From NCBI GenBank assembly GCA_017450005.1, contig JAFSYM010000021.1:1-48978 (forward strand): a stretch of DNA of 48,978 nt, read 5' to 3'. Under the pieces are notes generated by a model, which saw only the letters and a program-made list of their open reading frames with translations, was not told the origin of the DNA and ran no database searches. Within the stretch, counting starts at the first letter, position 1; every line of letters begins with the position of its first letter. The translations under genes were made by a program, and so were the position numbers. Shown piece after piece: positions 1 to 8,643 of the stretch. Source of the stretch: Clostridia bacterium (GTDB taxonomy: Bacteria > Bacillota > Clostridia > Oscillospirales > Acutalibacteraceae).

Positions 1-342
1 ATCGTCGATGCGTTTTACGAATGGCTCGACAGCTTTACGACGACCGGACAAAAACTGCAAAGTGCGGTCGGGTATGCACTGAGTCAAAAGAAAAACCTGA
101 CGGCTTTTTTACAGGATCCCATCATCCCCCTGAGCAACAACCGTGCTGAAAACGCGATCCGACCGTTTGTGATCGGTCGTAAAAACTGGCTGTTCTGCGA
201 CACGCCGGGCGGCGCAAAAGCTTCCGCCATCTTTTACAGCCTTGCTGAAACCGCGAAGGTAAACTCGATAAACATCGAAAGCTTTTTTGCCGAAATCCTG
301 AATCCCGTAAACCAGCCCGCTCTTCCCGCCTGCCTTTTCTGA
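1..342 (+). CDS. IS66 family transposase, C-terminal fragment
   Basis: DDE transposase that moves IS66-type elements; only the last 113 residues are in the window and the reading frame is open from base 1. The diagnostic IS66 block is clear: NNRAENAIRPFVIGRKNWLF followed by CDTPGGAKASAIFYSLAETAK (residues about 50-90), which includes the catalytic glutamate of the NRAE motif. After this block the usual tail (AxANGLxPxxYLxxLL-like) is weak: the protein reads VNSINIESFF and ends PALPACLF. The tail may be divergent or degenerate, so activity is uncertain. The gene ends 18 bases before the terminal repeat. The 5' part is cut by the window edge. Confidence 0.85.
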   Translation: MVDAFYEWLDSFTTTGQKLQSAVGYALSQKKNLTAFLQDPIIPLSNNRAENAIRPFVIGRKNWLFCDTPGGAKASAIFYSLAETAKVNSINIESFFAEILNPVNQPALPACLF

Positions 343-360
343 ACCCTCGACCCACTTACC

Positions 361-381
361 GTGCCGTTGTTTTGCGCTTAC
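361..381. repeat. IS66 right terminal inverted repeat
   Basis: The 21 bases GTGCCGTTGTTTTGCGCTTAC read inward from the end as GTAAGCGCAAAACAACGGCAC. The GTAAGCG end is characteristic of IS66-family termini. The partner repeat is outside the window. Confidence 0.65.
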
Positions 382-516
382 GTCATGGGTTCAATTTGCC
401 GCCAAAGGAGTGATCCGATGGCGGTTTTTTGCATTTCTGTATGAACTTTCCCTCAAAATGCACCCTATCGTTTATTTATTGATTTGGAATAATAAAAGGC
501 AGACAGCACTATCAAG

Positions 517-3315
517 TCAATCTGAATACCCAAATTCTTCACATACCTTTCGTGTAACATAATTGGCATCATTTTTACAGATTTCGAAGAATCGCTTCCT
601 CATTTCGTCTGGGATTGTATTCATCCTGCTTGTTTTTCTTAGTATGAGGTTTTTGATATAAACATTTTCTGATTCAATCAATGAAAGCAATCTTCGACAT
701 ATTACATCTCGGTTTTCTTCGCTTTTGGAAAGAGAAAGTAAAACCCTTGTGGCGCTCCAACAAATTTCAGTATTATCCATAAGCGATAATTCCAGTGCAT
801 TATTCAGTAATACAGTTTCAATGGGTTTTGGAGTATTAAAATCATCGCTTATGTCAAGAAAGTCTGCAATAAAATCGGAAACCGATATGGTTGTTGCACA
901 ATTATTTCTAATATATGGCAATAAATCCATAAGATCTGTATGTGTATCTTTGCCGATTGCTGACATAAGAAGCTTTATGCAAATATTTAAGGCAAGGAAG
1001 TTGATATTGGAGAATAATCTTGAAGAACGGTTCGCTTCTATATCACCTTCACGATCTGCAATGCTTTGAAACGCAGATTGATTTCGCAAATAATCCGTAG
1101 GATACTTTATTACAATTGTGCAAAGCAGTAAAACCGCATCAATTTTTATAGAAACAGGTTCTCTGGAGTTTATTAGCGTATCAATTACCGTTGTTATTAA
1201 TCTATCCATTGTTTCTGTTGAAATCGATAAATCCGTTTCAAGCAAAATGGAGCGCATTATAGAAATGTATCTGAAGCCATATCCGCGAAATACGCCGTTA
1301 ACGCCTTGAGTTTCATTATTTGTCCTAACAATTTCAATAAGTTTTTCGAGGAAATAAGGATAGTCATCTTTTTTGTTATTTGTAGTATTAAGTTTATATT
1401 CAAAGTTATAATAATTGGGCAATTTTTCTGATATTTGCTTATCTAAAGGTTCTGTTAACTCTCTGTTTTGATTGCGAAGAACGGATAAGAATGAGCCAGA
1501 ACATTTTATCATCTCAAAGCCTTTTTCGCTGTTAAAGACTGTGACAATATGCTGAACAAGAGCCTCAGCGCTTTCACGCTTTAATGTATTAAGATCTACC
1601 CCACCATTTGCTATAAAACGAAACATTTCATCATAATAATGAACATATTGTTTATCTATTAAAGAACAACAAATTTCAGACATCTTATCTTTCGACAATC
1701 GGTGAGATACGTCAGACAAGCTACGAAAAATGTAGTTCCCATAATTATAATTCGGATTATCATCGTTAAGCCATTGTGTTATTTCTTCGAGTATTTCATT
1801 TTCATATTTTTTAAAACAGTTATCACTAAGGTAATAGCCTAATTTGCCAAATGCAAGGAATTTTTTTGATTGACGTATGTGCTTTATTGGATGGAAATTG
1901 CAAAAGATTAAAATTGCTTCAGCATCATCAGATGATAATTTGCTGAGTATTTCAGGATATGCATCAATTATTCCTTGTGTTTCTTTTGAGTCACTGCAAT
2001 AAAATGAAAACTTGAGAAGAGATAATTTATAGGTCCAATCATCATACCTACTGGATAAATAAAACAAAAAGTCTTTAATTTTTTCAAAAAACAAAATGAT
2101 GTGTGTTAATGAACCATTATAAATAGCTATAATATATGCGCTTGCCAATAACTTGCCCAAATACTCAAGGTTACTACCGTATTCAACGGTGTTAGGAGAT
2201 TGAATTTTTTTCTTGAACAAACCATGAAGATATGATTCTTGAATTGAATCATTAATACGATCCAAAACGGGATAAAAGAACTCGTTTTTATTATCGTCAA
2301 GTTCTTTTTGAACATTCATTGCTCTTTGCAATCCTATATTAAAAAAGCCATCCCATTGTTGATTACGGAGATCAATAAGAATATCATTTATTAGCCAAGT
2401 TGCTTGATTTGTTTCTCTTGCCAATTCAAGCGCACTATTCAGATTAGAAATACACTCTGCAATATTGTCACAAAGATAGGCTTGGATAGCTTTCCATCGA
2501 ATACTGACAACATTATAAAAATCACCGGGTTGTAATCCCTTTAACACATCCATGAACATGCTTACATTAAAACTCTTTATTGATTGCCCTTCAAAGAGAA
2601 TATGAAGAAATTGGCATCCCCAATCATCCAAATCGCTCGTGTGGTAATCTTCGTCCGGACTATGAAAGAACCTGTAATCTGCAGAAAACTTTAAAATATA
2701 CTGAGTGCATTTGTCAATGTTCTGCAAAATGATTTTTGGAAAAACAATTTCTCGATGGTCTTCAGGAGATTTCATATCGATTCCTGCCGGGTTTTCCGCT
2801 GAATCAGAGACAATTTCCAACAATCTTTTTCTACAATAATTGTGATATATTAAAGCAATATCATCAATTAGCGCAGCAGCACTGTTTGTGCTTAACTCGG
2901 AAAAATGATGAACGGTTTTGCTTTTTGCGAATGAAGCTCCCATCAAACTTTTTTCAAGCTCGGTTTTATCTTTTGTTGTTTCATCGCAAAAATAATACAA
3001 TGCCATAATATCCTTTTTTCTTACGACATCGATTTCTTTTTGAACCCCTGAAGGCACACCGTCTGCATTGTCAATCAAAAAAATACAAACATCACAGTCT
3101 TCTAAAGCGTATGTATAATGCGACTCCGCACTTAATGTTGAAGCACTCTCTCCCTCGAATGTATACGCTGTCGCAAATTGAGTGCTTTCGATTAGCTCTT
3201 TTAATTCTGCCCGAATTGGGTCATATTTTGGCACATCGGACGAATTATCACACTTTGAACTGATGAATACCCTTATTTTCTGCGTGGGTGAAAGTTTAAA
3301 AGGTCTTTTTTTCAT
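517..3315 (-). CDS. DUF4062-domain protein with long helical C-terminal region (probable defence protein)
   Basis: A 932-residue protein with no signal peptide. Residues about 12-150 look like DUF4062: KIRVFISSK at the start, then a YDPIRAELKELIE helix, a CDVCIFLIDNADGVPSGVQKE strand-loop and a DIMALYYF strand. DUF4062 is a TIR/Rossmann-like domain often placed at the N-terminus of STAND-type or repeat proteins in defence islands. Residues about 190-930 are helix-rich, with a TPR-like stretch near 270-320 and HEAT/armadillo-like character to the end; I see no Walker A motif. It starts at ATG 3315 behind AGAAGG. It is visibly A+T-rich compared with the housekeeping genes of the window, consistent with transfer. 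Its 3' end lies beside the IS66 end, and a NACHT gene lies 1.4 kb away. A defence role is inference from domain type and context. Confidence 0.7.
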   Translation of the reverse strand: MKKRPFKLSPTQKIRVFISSKCDNSSDVPKYDPIRAELKELIESTQFATAYTFEGESASTLSAESHYTYALEDCDVCIFLIDNADGVPSGVQKEIDVVRKKDIMALYYFCDETTKDKTELEKSLMGASFAKSKTVHHFSELSTNSAAALIDDIALIYHNYCRKRLLEIVSDSAENPAGIDMKSPEDHREIVFPKIILQNIDKCTQYILKFSADYRFFHSPDEDYHTSDLDDWGCQFLHILFEGQSIKSFNVSMFMDVLKGLQPGDFYNVVSIRWKAIQAYLCDNIAECISNLNSALELARETNQATWLINDILIDLRNQQWDGFFNIGLQRAMNVQKELDDNKNEFFYPVLDRINDSIQESYLHGLFKKKIQSPNTVEYGSNLEYLGKLLASAYIIAIYNGSLTHIILFFEKIKDFLFYLSSRYDDWTYKLSLLKFSFYCSDSKETQGIIDAYPEILSKLSSDDAEAILIFCNFHPIKHIRQSKKFLAFGKLGYYLSDNCFKKYENEILEEITQWLNDDNPNYNYGNYIFRSLSDVSHRLSKDKMSEICCSLIDKQYVHYYDEMFRFIANGGVDLNTLKRESAEALVQHIVTVFNSEKGFEMIKCSGSFLSVLRNQNRELTEPLDKQISEKLPNYYNFEYKLNTTNNKKDDYPYFLEKLIEIVRTNNETQGVNGVFRGYGFRYISIMRSILLETDLSISTETMDRLITTVIDTLINSREPVSIKIDAVLLLCTIVIKYPTDYLRNQSAFQSIADREGDIEANRSSRLFSNINFLALNICIKLLMSAIGKDTHTDLMDLLPYIRNNCATTISVSDFIADFLDISDDFNTPKPIETVLLNNALELSLMDNTEICWSATRVLLSLSKSEENRDVICRRLLSLIESENVYIKNLILRKTSRMNTIPDEMRKRFFEICKNDANYVTRKVCEEFGYSD

Positions 3316-3320
3316 AATGA

Positions 3321-3352
3321 TATAACCTTCTTTTTATATAACCTTCTTTTTT
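3321..3352. repeat. 16-bp tandem duplication in the leader of the DUF4062 gene
   Basis: TATAACCTTCTTTTTA at 3321-3336 is followed directly by a near-identical second copy at 3337-3352. On the gene strand each copy carries an AGAAGG ribosome-site-like core, so the duplication gives two tandem candidate ribosome sites; only the one nearest the ATG is placed to act. Confidence 0.6.
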
Positions 3353-3432
3353 CTCTACGTCGAAGTATTCTTTTGGAGACAACTATTATGAAGTTCAATT
3401 TGGTTAGCGCAACATTATGTATATATAGCTTC

Positions 3433-3624
3433 TTACTCCTTCGCTTCCCACTTGCGAATATCCTTTTTGAGCCACGCGATGTATTCTTCGACGGACGCGC
3501 CGTTCTCGCGTGTTTCGTCCAGTCGTCTGCGGGCTTCGGCTTTCCACGCGTTGAACGCCTCTTCCGTGATCGAACCACGACGCAGGCGGGCATAGACGGT
3601 TTTGTATGCACGGTTGTATTCCTT
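3433..3624 (-). pseudogene. C-terminal remnant of a mobile-element protein
   Basis: In one minus-strand frame, 63 residues run from KEYNRAYKTVYARLRRG to a stop at 3433-3435, ending KKDIRKWEAKE. There is a stop codon just upstream (3625-3627) and no start codon, so the rest of the gene is lost or frameshifted. The sequence is strongly helical and charged, and reads like the tail of proteins common in Clostridia integrative elements, but I cannot name the family. It sits between the DUF4062 gene and the DUF6103-type gene. Confidence 0.45.
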
Positions 3625-3730
3625 CTACGATATAGACAATCCCTACGCAAAATGATTGTGCGGTATGCCATCTTGCGCTGTGCCGGACATCACGGTAATA
3701 TAGCAACACTACGAACAAGGGGGCTATGCT

Positions 3731-4360
3731 ATGGGCAATGCAGAAATCACTGTACACATGGATGAACGGCGGCTGAACAAACTGGAGGCATACCTTGCGT
3801 TGCAGGACAGCAGCGTATTGAAAAAGCTGCATGAAACGCTGACACAACTGTATACGGAGTATGTGCCGGAACTGATACGCCGGGATGTGGAAGAATTGAT
3901 CCGACAGGAACGGCAGGCAAAAGAAGCGCGACAGCGTGCAGAGCGCAGGATTGCGGTCATACACCTGCACGACGCGGAGAACGATTGCCACATCTCCATA
4001 GACGAAAACACAGATTTGTTTGACGTTTGCCGTGCGTACCATGACCGCATTCGCAAAAAAGGATCAGACAACACGCTGGGCGATTTCGCGGAATGTTTCG
4101 GTCTGTATCAGTTCATCGATCCGATTCTGTATGACGCGTTTAAAGAAATGCTGCCGAATACAGGGCGCATCCAAACCGTAGCCGAGTTCGATTTTGAGCG
4201 GCAGGTGTTACGGGCATATTCAACCACCGAAAAAGCGGAGCATACATATCTTCTGAAAGACGTGTCCAGCGCAGTATTCAGAGCGACGCGCAAAAGCATA
4301 TCACCGAATGCGCAGAAAGAAGTTTTTTACGCTCTGCTTGCCGCCAAAAGAACCGATTGA
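3731..4360 (+). CDS. DUF6103-like mobile-element protein with C-terminal extension
   Basis: A 209-residue cytoplasmic protein of unknown function. Residues about 5-65 (ITVHMDERRLNKLEAYLALQ, then a helix ending in LYTEYVPELIRRDVEELIRQ) resemble the short DUF6103 domain found in many Clostridia integrative elements, which is usually under 100 residues. Here it continues through a charged helix (residues 62-80) into about 125 further residues (DFAECFGLYQFIDP, then a region ending FYALLAAKRTD) that I do not recognise. It starts at ATG 3731 with GGGGG seven bases upstream, and is followed by a strong terminator at 4382. Alternative starts inside the first helix are less well placed. Confidence 0.6.
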   Translation: MGNAEITVHMDERRLNKLEAYLALQDSSVLKKLHETLTQLYTEYVPELIRRDVEELIRQERQAKEARQRAERRIAVIHLHDAENDCHISIDENTDLFDVCRAYHDRIRKKGSDNTLGDFAECFGLYQFIDPILYDAFKEMLPNTGRIQTVAEFDFERQVLRAYSTTEKAEHTYLLKDVSSAVFRATRKSISPNAQKEVFYALLAAKRTD

Positions 4361-4381
4361 CCATTGAGACCGATTAACATT

Positions 4382-4408
4382 AAGCCCTTCGGGGCTTTTT
4401 CTTTTTTA
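4382..4408 (+). terminator. Intrinsic terminator after the DUF6103-like gene
   Basis: AAGCCC-TTCG-GGGCTT is a perfect 6-bp stem with a stable TTCG loop, followed by a T-rich run (TTTTTCTTTTTT). It lies 22 bases after the stop codon of the gene ending at 4360. Confidence 0.9.
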
Positions 4409-4736
4409 TGGCATATACGCTGCATGGCTTGCAGGCTTTCAAGAACCCGATAGGCGGAAAGGGTGCTGGTTCATGCAGTAACAACTATTTATACATGCAG
4501 GATTTCTTTGTCCATACGGTTCCCCTTTTCTTCTTCGATTCTGGTCTACAGATAAACGTTTTGCTTCATGCAATAGGTATTACAATGTTACTTTCTTCAA
4601 GTTTTTTGAAGTGACATTATATGTTGTACAGTTTGCAGTCTATCAGGATGCTGATAGGCATGCGCGACATTTTCGCCCATCATGCATAATTAAACAGGTG
4701 TATTATCAATATCACCTATATATGTTGACTTGTTAT
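4409..4736. other. Gene-free stretch between converging genes
   Basis: About 330 bases between the terminator at 4382 and the 3' end of the NACHT gene. I see no convincing coding region, RNA or repeat. A 68-codon plus-strand frame (4408-4614) lacks a ribosome site and resembles nothing I know. The base composition shifts toward A+T here, so this is probably the junction of the inserted NACHT cargo. Confidence 0.4.
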
Positions 4737-7373
4737 TTATTGAAATAAATCGAAAAAGTCATCTCCGACAATGTCGTGTCTGTCAATCAGTTCCTGTAAA
4801 TAAATTCTTACTGCCAAGTATTCTGCTTTTAAAGGAAAATCATCATTTTCTAATAAACAAAGAAGATCTTGATATCTATATGTGCTTTTTAGAATATCTG
4901 CAATATGAATTTCATAATTCCGTCCGACGATCTCAGGATCTCCATAGTAGTCTATATACTCTAAAGGAACATCTTTTAAGTCTACTAGAGTTTGCGGATC
5001 AAAATCAGGGTTTTGGTAATCACTATCGAGATAGACCCATTCGGTCGTAACAAATTCATCATCTGGAGGGAGAGTGTCGTCAGACAGTATAGCATAAAAA
5101 CCTTGGATTCTAATAATCGAATTGTAGATAAATGACTCCGGGGTATTATATGCATAGTCATCCGTTTCTCCATATTCATAATAAAGGATAGGATACATTT
5201 TTTGGAGAAACGTCCAATAACCATCTTCCATGTCGCACATTTCAAAAAGATTTCGAAGAAACGGCTCAAAAATGTACTCTTCAACTTTTTCCGGAATCAT
5301 GTCATACAGCATATTGAATGTTTTATCTGTATAATTACGACTTTTCTTGTTTTCAAAGAAGTCGCCGATTGCTTTAAGCGTTTTATCTTTTTGTTTTGAA
5401 AAGAATAAAGCACAGAAATATTCTTGGAAAGAACGGTGTGTAAAATGATACTTACCGCTCTCATAAAACATGAGACACATATTTTCAACGAGGTCATCAC
5501 GAAAGTCGGTTGCTGTGATGACTTCTAAAGTCTTTGTGCGTTCACGTAGACTGTTAAAATACTGATCAAATAGAACTTCGGTGAACTCGAATTTTTCGTC
5601 ACGATAGCTTCGCGCACAGAATTCTGCAAAAAAGTCTGAAAACTGATCTGCTGTCAGACCGGTTTTTAAGACCCGTTTATATGCTCCTTTGCTGGCATCA
5701 TGCTTTTGAGAAAGCGCAGCGTATGCTTCTCTATAAAACACATGCATTTTTGAAGGGACCTCTGCAAACTGCTCATATGTCATAAGCATAATGGTAAGCA
5801 GCAAAGGGTTTTGTGTAAATTCCCTATGCGAGTAATATAGAGTCATTTCCAATTCTTTGCGAAAATTCTTTTTTATTGTTGGCTCATCCGGTCTAAAATC
5901 CAATTTGTCAATCAGTTCAAGAGCTTGGCTTTTGTTAAACGGGCAAAGGTCAAGTACGGTAAAACGATGAAGAGAAATAAAAGAACCTGTGGGGCGAGAT
6001 GAAATAACGTACATGTTGTCCGTATATTTATCCGCAAAGATATCAAGGCCTCGTTCAAAGTGCTTTCTGTAATCTGATTTTATTTCATCCAACCCATCAA
6101 ACAGAAGGAGGCATGATCCTTGATCGAGCAATTCAGAGAAAACATCGATGCTATCAAAACCGCCAAGGCTCTCAACTTTTTCAAATATGTAACCCAGCAA
6201 TTCATCATAAGAATCATCGTAGTCTTTTAAGGGAATGAAAACTGGAATTTTACAATAATCATCAAACCGATTTATGGCATCAAGAAGAAGATGCCGCATC
6301 ATCATTGACTTCCCTAGACCGCCGGTTCCGGAAATAAGAATGAAGTTTGAACATGTCTGTAGGATTTGTGCAGTTGCTTTACTAATTACTCTTGTTTTAA
6401 CGTTAGATTTTTTGATGTATACTGTTTGCAGTATATCGTTACAAACATAAAAATCATAAAATTTTCTTGGAGCGTCATTATAAAGGAGTGTTTTCATTTT
6501 ATTATATTTGGAATAAGCATTTTCAAGGTATACGCTAAAGACATCACCTGAGGGCAAAAGGTCTTTTGGAACTATTTTCCAAGGCGTATCTTTGGTTAGT
6601 TCAGAGGAAACGCTGTCAGACAAAAGCACAGCCGTTTCATCGGAAGGAATACCGTGTGGATTTTTTCTCCCATTGTTTTTTGAAACGGAATCAAACGCTG
6701 AGATAATATTCACATTGATGCTTTGCTTCCAGTTCTTTCCGACTTCTGCGGTAAATTCGCGCCTTGCCCGAAGTGCCGTAGGTTGTTTATGCCATGCATC
6801 GTAGGTTTCCACACCAACGGTATTGTCATGTCGATTCAATAGTATAAAATGCCAAATGCCAAGAAGAAACGACTGCAAATCAATGCTTTGCGACAGTAAC
6901 AAATGATTTTTGTCTATAGGTTGACCGGAATTATCCATATAAAACAGTTCATCCGTAATACTGGTATCCCGACTGATGGTGTCAAGGATAGCGCAGACAA
7001 GCCATCTTCCCATACTCCTTTCATCGATAAAGGCAGATGTGAATTCGCACATTCTCCGTAATGGAGACGAAAAGGAATTCTTGATTTCATGATCAAAGGC
7101 ATTGATCCATTCTTTTTTGTCAAAAGGAAGATAGATATTTGCCGACAGTTTGCAGGATTTATATGAAGACGTAAATGTTCGAATTGATTTCCCAATCGGA
7201 GAGATATAGTTGGGGAAGGCGACACGGAGAAGTCCTTCAAACACATCACTGTCGTTTAATCCGTCCCTTTTGCCGGTTACGCTTGTTCTTGCCGCTGTTC
7301 TTTGTTTTCTCGCATGGAGAATGAGCGATAGAAAAGTACCGCCGCACAGTGTATATTCTACATTTTCCAGCAT
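4737..7373 (-). CDS. NACHT-domain NTPase (bacterial NLR-like, probable anti-phage protein)
   Basis: An 878-residue cytoplasmic STAND NTPase. The NACHT module is clear: Walker A GTGGLGKS near residue 350, Walker B LLLFDGLDEI near residue 424, a sensor-like ISSRPTGSF, and the winged-helix end block with FTHRSFQEYFCALFF near residues 640-660. Bacterial NACHT proteins are established phage-defence factors that pair an N-terminal effector or sensor with the NTPase. Here the N-terminal about 300 residues (from MLENVEYTLCGGTFLSLILH) match no effector I recognise, and the C-terminal about 200 acidic, Tyr/Asp-rich residues may be the sensor. It starts at ATG 7373; GGGTGTTCCT just upstream is a weak ribosome site. 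The gene is markedly A+T-rich, is transcribed against its flanking genes, and looks like cargo in the element. Confidence 0.85.
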   Translation of the reverse strand: MLENVEYTLCGGTFLSLILHARKQRTAARTSVTGKRDGLNDSDVFEGLLRVAFPNYISPIGKSIRTFTSSYKSCKLSANIYLPFDKKEWINAFDHEIKNSFSSPLRRMCEFTSAFIDERSMGRWLVCAILDTISRDTSITDELFYMDNSGQPIDKNHLLLSQSIDLQSFLLGIWHFILLNRHDNTVGVETYDAWHKQPTALRARREFTAEVGKNWKQSINVNIISAFDSVSKNNGRKNPHGIPSDETAVLLSDSVSSELTKDTPWKIVPKDLLPSGDVFSVYLENAYSKYNKMKTLLYNDAPRKFYDFYVCNDILQTVYIKKSNVKTRVISKATAQILQTCSNFILISGTGGLGKSMMMRHLLLDAINRFDDYCKIPVFIPLKDYDDSYDELLGYIFEKVESLGGFDSIDVFSELLDQGSCLLLFDGLDEIKSDYRKHFERGLDIFADKYTDNMYVISSRPTGSFISLHRFTVLDLCPFNKSQALELIDKLDFRPDEPTIKKNFRKELEMTLYYSHREFTQNPLLLTIMLMTYEQFAEVPSKMHVFYREAYAALSQKHDASKGAYKRVLKTGLTADQFSDFFAEFCARSYRDEKFEFTEVLFDQYFNSLRERTKTLEVITATDFRDDLVENMCLMFYESGKYHFTHRSFQEYFCALFFSKQKDKTLKAIGDFFENKKSRNYTDKTFNMLYDMIPEKVEEYIFEPFLRNLFEMCDMEDGYWTFLQKMYPILYYEYGETDDYAYNTPESFIYNSIIRIQGFYAILSDDTLPPDDEFVTTEWVYLDSDYQNPDFDPQTLVDLKDVPLEYIDYYGDPEIVGRNYEIHIADILKSTYRYQDLLCLLENDDFPLKAEYLAVRIYLQELIDRHDIVGDDFFDLFQ

Positions 7374-7469
7374 AGGAACACCCTTTCATACAACTTTTGA
7401 CGCTATTAACGCTGTTAATCCTTTTGACAGATGTTAACTCTTTACTCCAACTCAATTGTCTATAAGATA

Positions 7470-7504
7470 AGCTTCAGAGAATCAAACCTCTGGAGCTTTT
7501 TTAT
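7470..7504 (+). terminator. Orphan plus-strand intrinsic terminator
   Basis: AGCTTCAGAG and CTCTGGAGCT form a stem with one mismatch around a short loop, followed by TTTTTTA on the plus strand. No plus-strand gene ends here: the region upstream is the start of the minus-strand NACHT gene. It may be left from a gene displaced when the NACHT cargo arrived. Confidence 0.65.
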
Positions 7505-7840
7505 ATTTGATCTACATTGTGTTTTATTATACCACATTATTTCAAATATTACCAGACTAATATTTTGGCACTTCACCTCGGAATTGTTTTGCTTTCCGAT
7601 TCTATGACCGCTCTCCAGTGAGAGTGGCGATAGAAGCGAAATGCTTCAAAAAAATAACCAAAGCCTGTAAGGCGCGCGACTTCGGGCGGCGATACATACG
7701 ATTACAGTTTTTCGGCAGCAATGCCGAAACGCAGAAAATCGGATGTATGCACCGCTTGCATTCGTGCGCCCTTTTTCGGTGTACCGGCAGCGGTTTGCCG
7801 CCTGACAGTGCGTTCCTTTCGGCGGAAAGGACGTAAGAAA
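7505..7840. other. Leader region of the sigma-like gene
   Basis: About 335 bases with no convincing gene. Codons continue in frame upstream of the sigma-like protein from 7721, but that extension has no ribosome site and is basic and Cys-rich, unlike the protein family. A small hairpin (CTCTCC-AGT-GAGAG near 7611-7623) is visible. I see no clear -35/-10 pair. Confidence 0.35.
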
Positions 7841-8323
7841 ATGCAAATCCAAATCCGTTACGACAATCGTTTTCAAACCGTGGAGGTCACCGAGCAGGAG
7901 TGTGCACCCATGATCCGCGCCGACTATGAGGAGCGGCTTGTGGCGGCAGATGACCCGTCCGGCGTGCAGCCGCGCATGGTGCAGGAGATTTTCGATGAAC
8001 GCTTCAACAAACCGGAGTACAACAATTATCACAAATACCGCAGGCACACCTGCAGTCTGGAGTCGTTCGATTTCGAGGGTGAGATCTTTGCCGATCCGAC
8101 GGCAAATCCGGCTGCCGCTGTCGAATGGAAAGAAACGCTGTGCGCTCTGGACGCCGCCATTCGCACACTGCAGCCGCAGCAGCAGGAAATGATCCGGCGC
8201 AGGTATTACGCCTGTGAGCGTATCACGGACATTGCGCGGACAGACGGCGTCAGCCACAACGCCGTTCACAACCGTCTGCAAAAGATACATACCGCTCTGA
8301 AAAAAGAACTGCAATATTTTTAG
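7841..8323 (+). CDS. Small sigma-70 region 4-like protein of a mobile element
   Basis: A 160-residue protein with a C-terminal helix-turn-helix. Residues about 100-158 (LDAAIRTLQPQQQEMIRRRY, then ITDIARTDGVSHNAVHNRLQ and KIHTALKKEL) match sigma-70 region 4, which binds the -35 element. The N-terminal half (IQIRYDNRFQTVEVTEQE; then the RRHTCSLESF segment) resembles the short sigma-like proteins encoded next to replication genes of Clostridia integrative elements; region 2 is absent. I chose ATG 7841 because GGAAAGG lies 10 bases before it. It probably controls the element's own genes. The short basic gene at 8471 and the primase-like gene follow on the same strand. Confidence 0.75.
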   Translation: MQIQIRYDNRFQTVEVTEQECAPMIRADYEERLVAADDPSGVQPRMVQEIFDERFNKPEYNNYHKYRRHTCSLESFDFEGEIFADPTANPAAAVEWKETLCALDAAIRTLQPQQQEMIRRRYYACERITDIARTDGVSHNAVHNRLQKIHTALKKELQYF

Positions 8324-8470
8324 ATCAGGGGTTACATATTGCCATTCTCGTGGCCTAAATAGTGAGGGGAATAAAAAATCTCCTCTCCGAACAGGCGGAC
8401 GTCATCCCGAAACGGATGTTTCCCGCGAACCAAGGGGGCAGTCTGCCCGGATAAAGATAGGAGGATGTAA

Positions 8471-8626
8471 ATGAAAAACCGACAGAAACAGCGTGAAAAC
8501 CGGCGATCGAAACACTATGAAGAAAAGCTGGACACACACAACGGCTACGGCGTGAAAGACCTGACGGCGTACAACGCTGTAATGAAAATGAAAACAAACG
8601 GCAAAGCGACCATCGTGCTGAAATGA
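8471..8626 (+). CDS. Small basic protein of 51 residues
   Basis: The reading frame runs from ATG 8471 to TGA 8624-8626 behind a strong TAGGAGG at 8458-8464. The product starts MKNRQKQRENRRSKHYEEKL, which is highly charged, and ends KMKTNGKATIVLK. I do not recognise a named family. A protein of this size and charge just before a primase-like gene, with an 11-17 base gap to the next ribosome site and start, fits a co-transcribed element-encoded accessory protein. Function unknown. Confidence 0.6.
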   Translation: MKNRQKQRENRRSKHYEEKLDTHNGYGVKDLTAYNAVMKMKTNGKATIVLK

Positions 8627-8643
8627 GATAGGAGGAATTGACT

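Larger units (their letters stand above)
1..381 (+). mobile_element. Right end of an IS66-family insertion sequence
   Basis: The window opens inside an IS66-type element and holds the last part of its transposase plus the non-coding right end. The element appears to stop at the terminal inverted repeat at 361-381. The left end lies outside the window, so completeness and target duplication cannot be judged. Family assignment rests on the transposase motif and on the repeat end (CGCTTAC on this strand, that is GTAAGCG inward), which is typical of IS66. Confidence 0.8.

Noticed and set aside
3590..3660. Plus-strand tail reading YSFYDIDNPYAK before a stop
   Set aside because: Too short and without upstream coding support; it overlaps the minus-strand remnant.
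4408..4614. A 68-codon plus-strand frame after the terminator
   Set aside because: No ribosome site, begins within the terminator T-run and resembles no known protein.
7721..7840. N-terminal extension of the sigma-like protein
   Set aside because: No ribosome site at 7721, composition unlike the family, and ATG 7841 has GGAAAGG at good distance.
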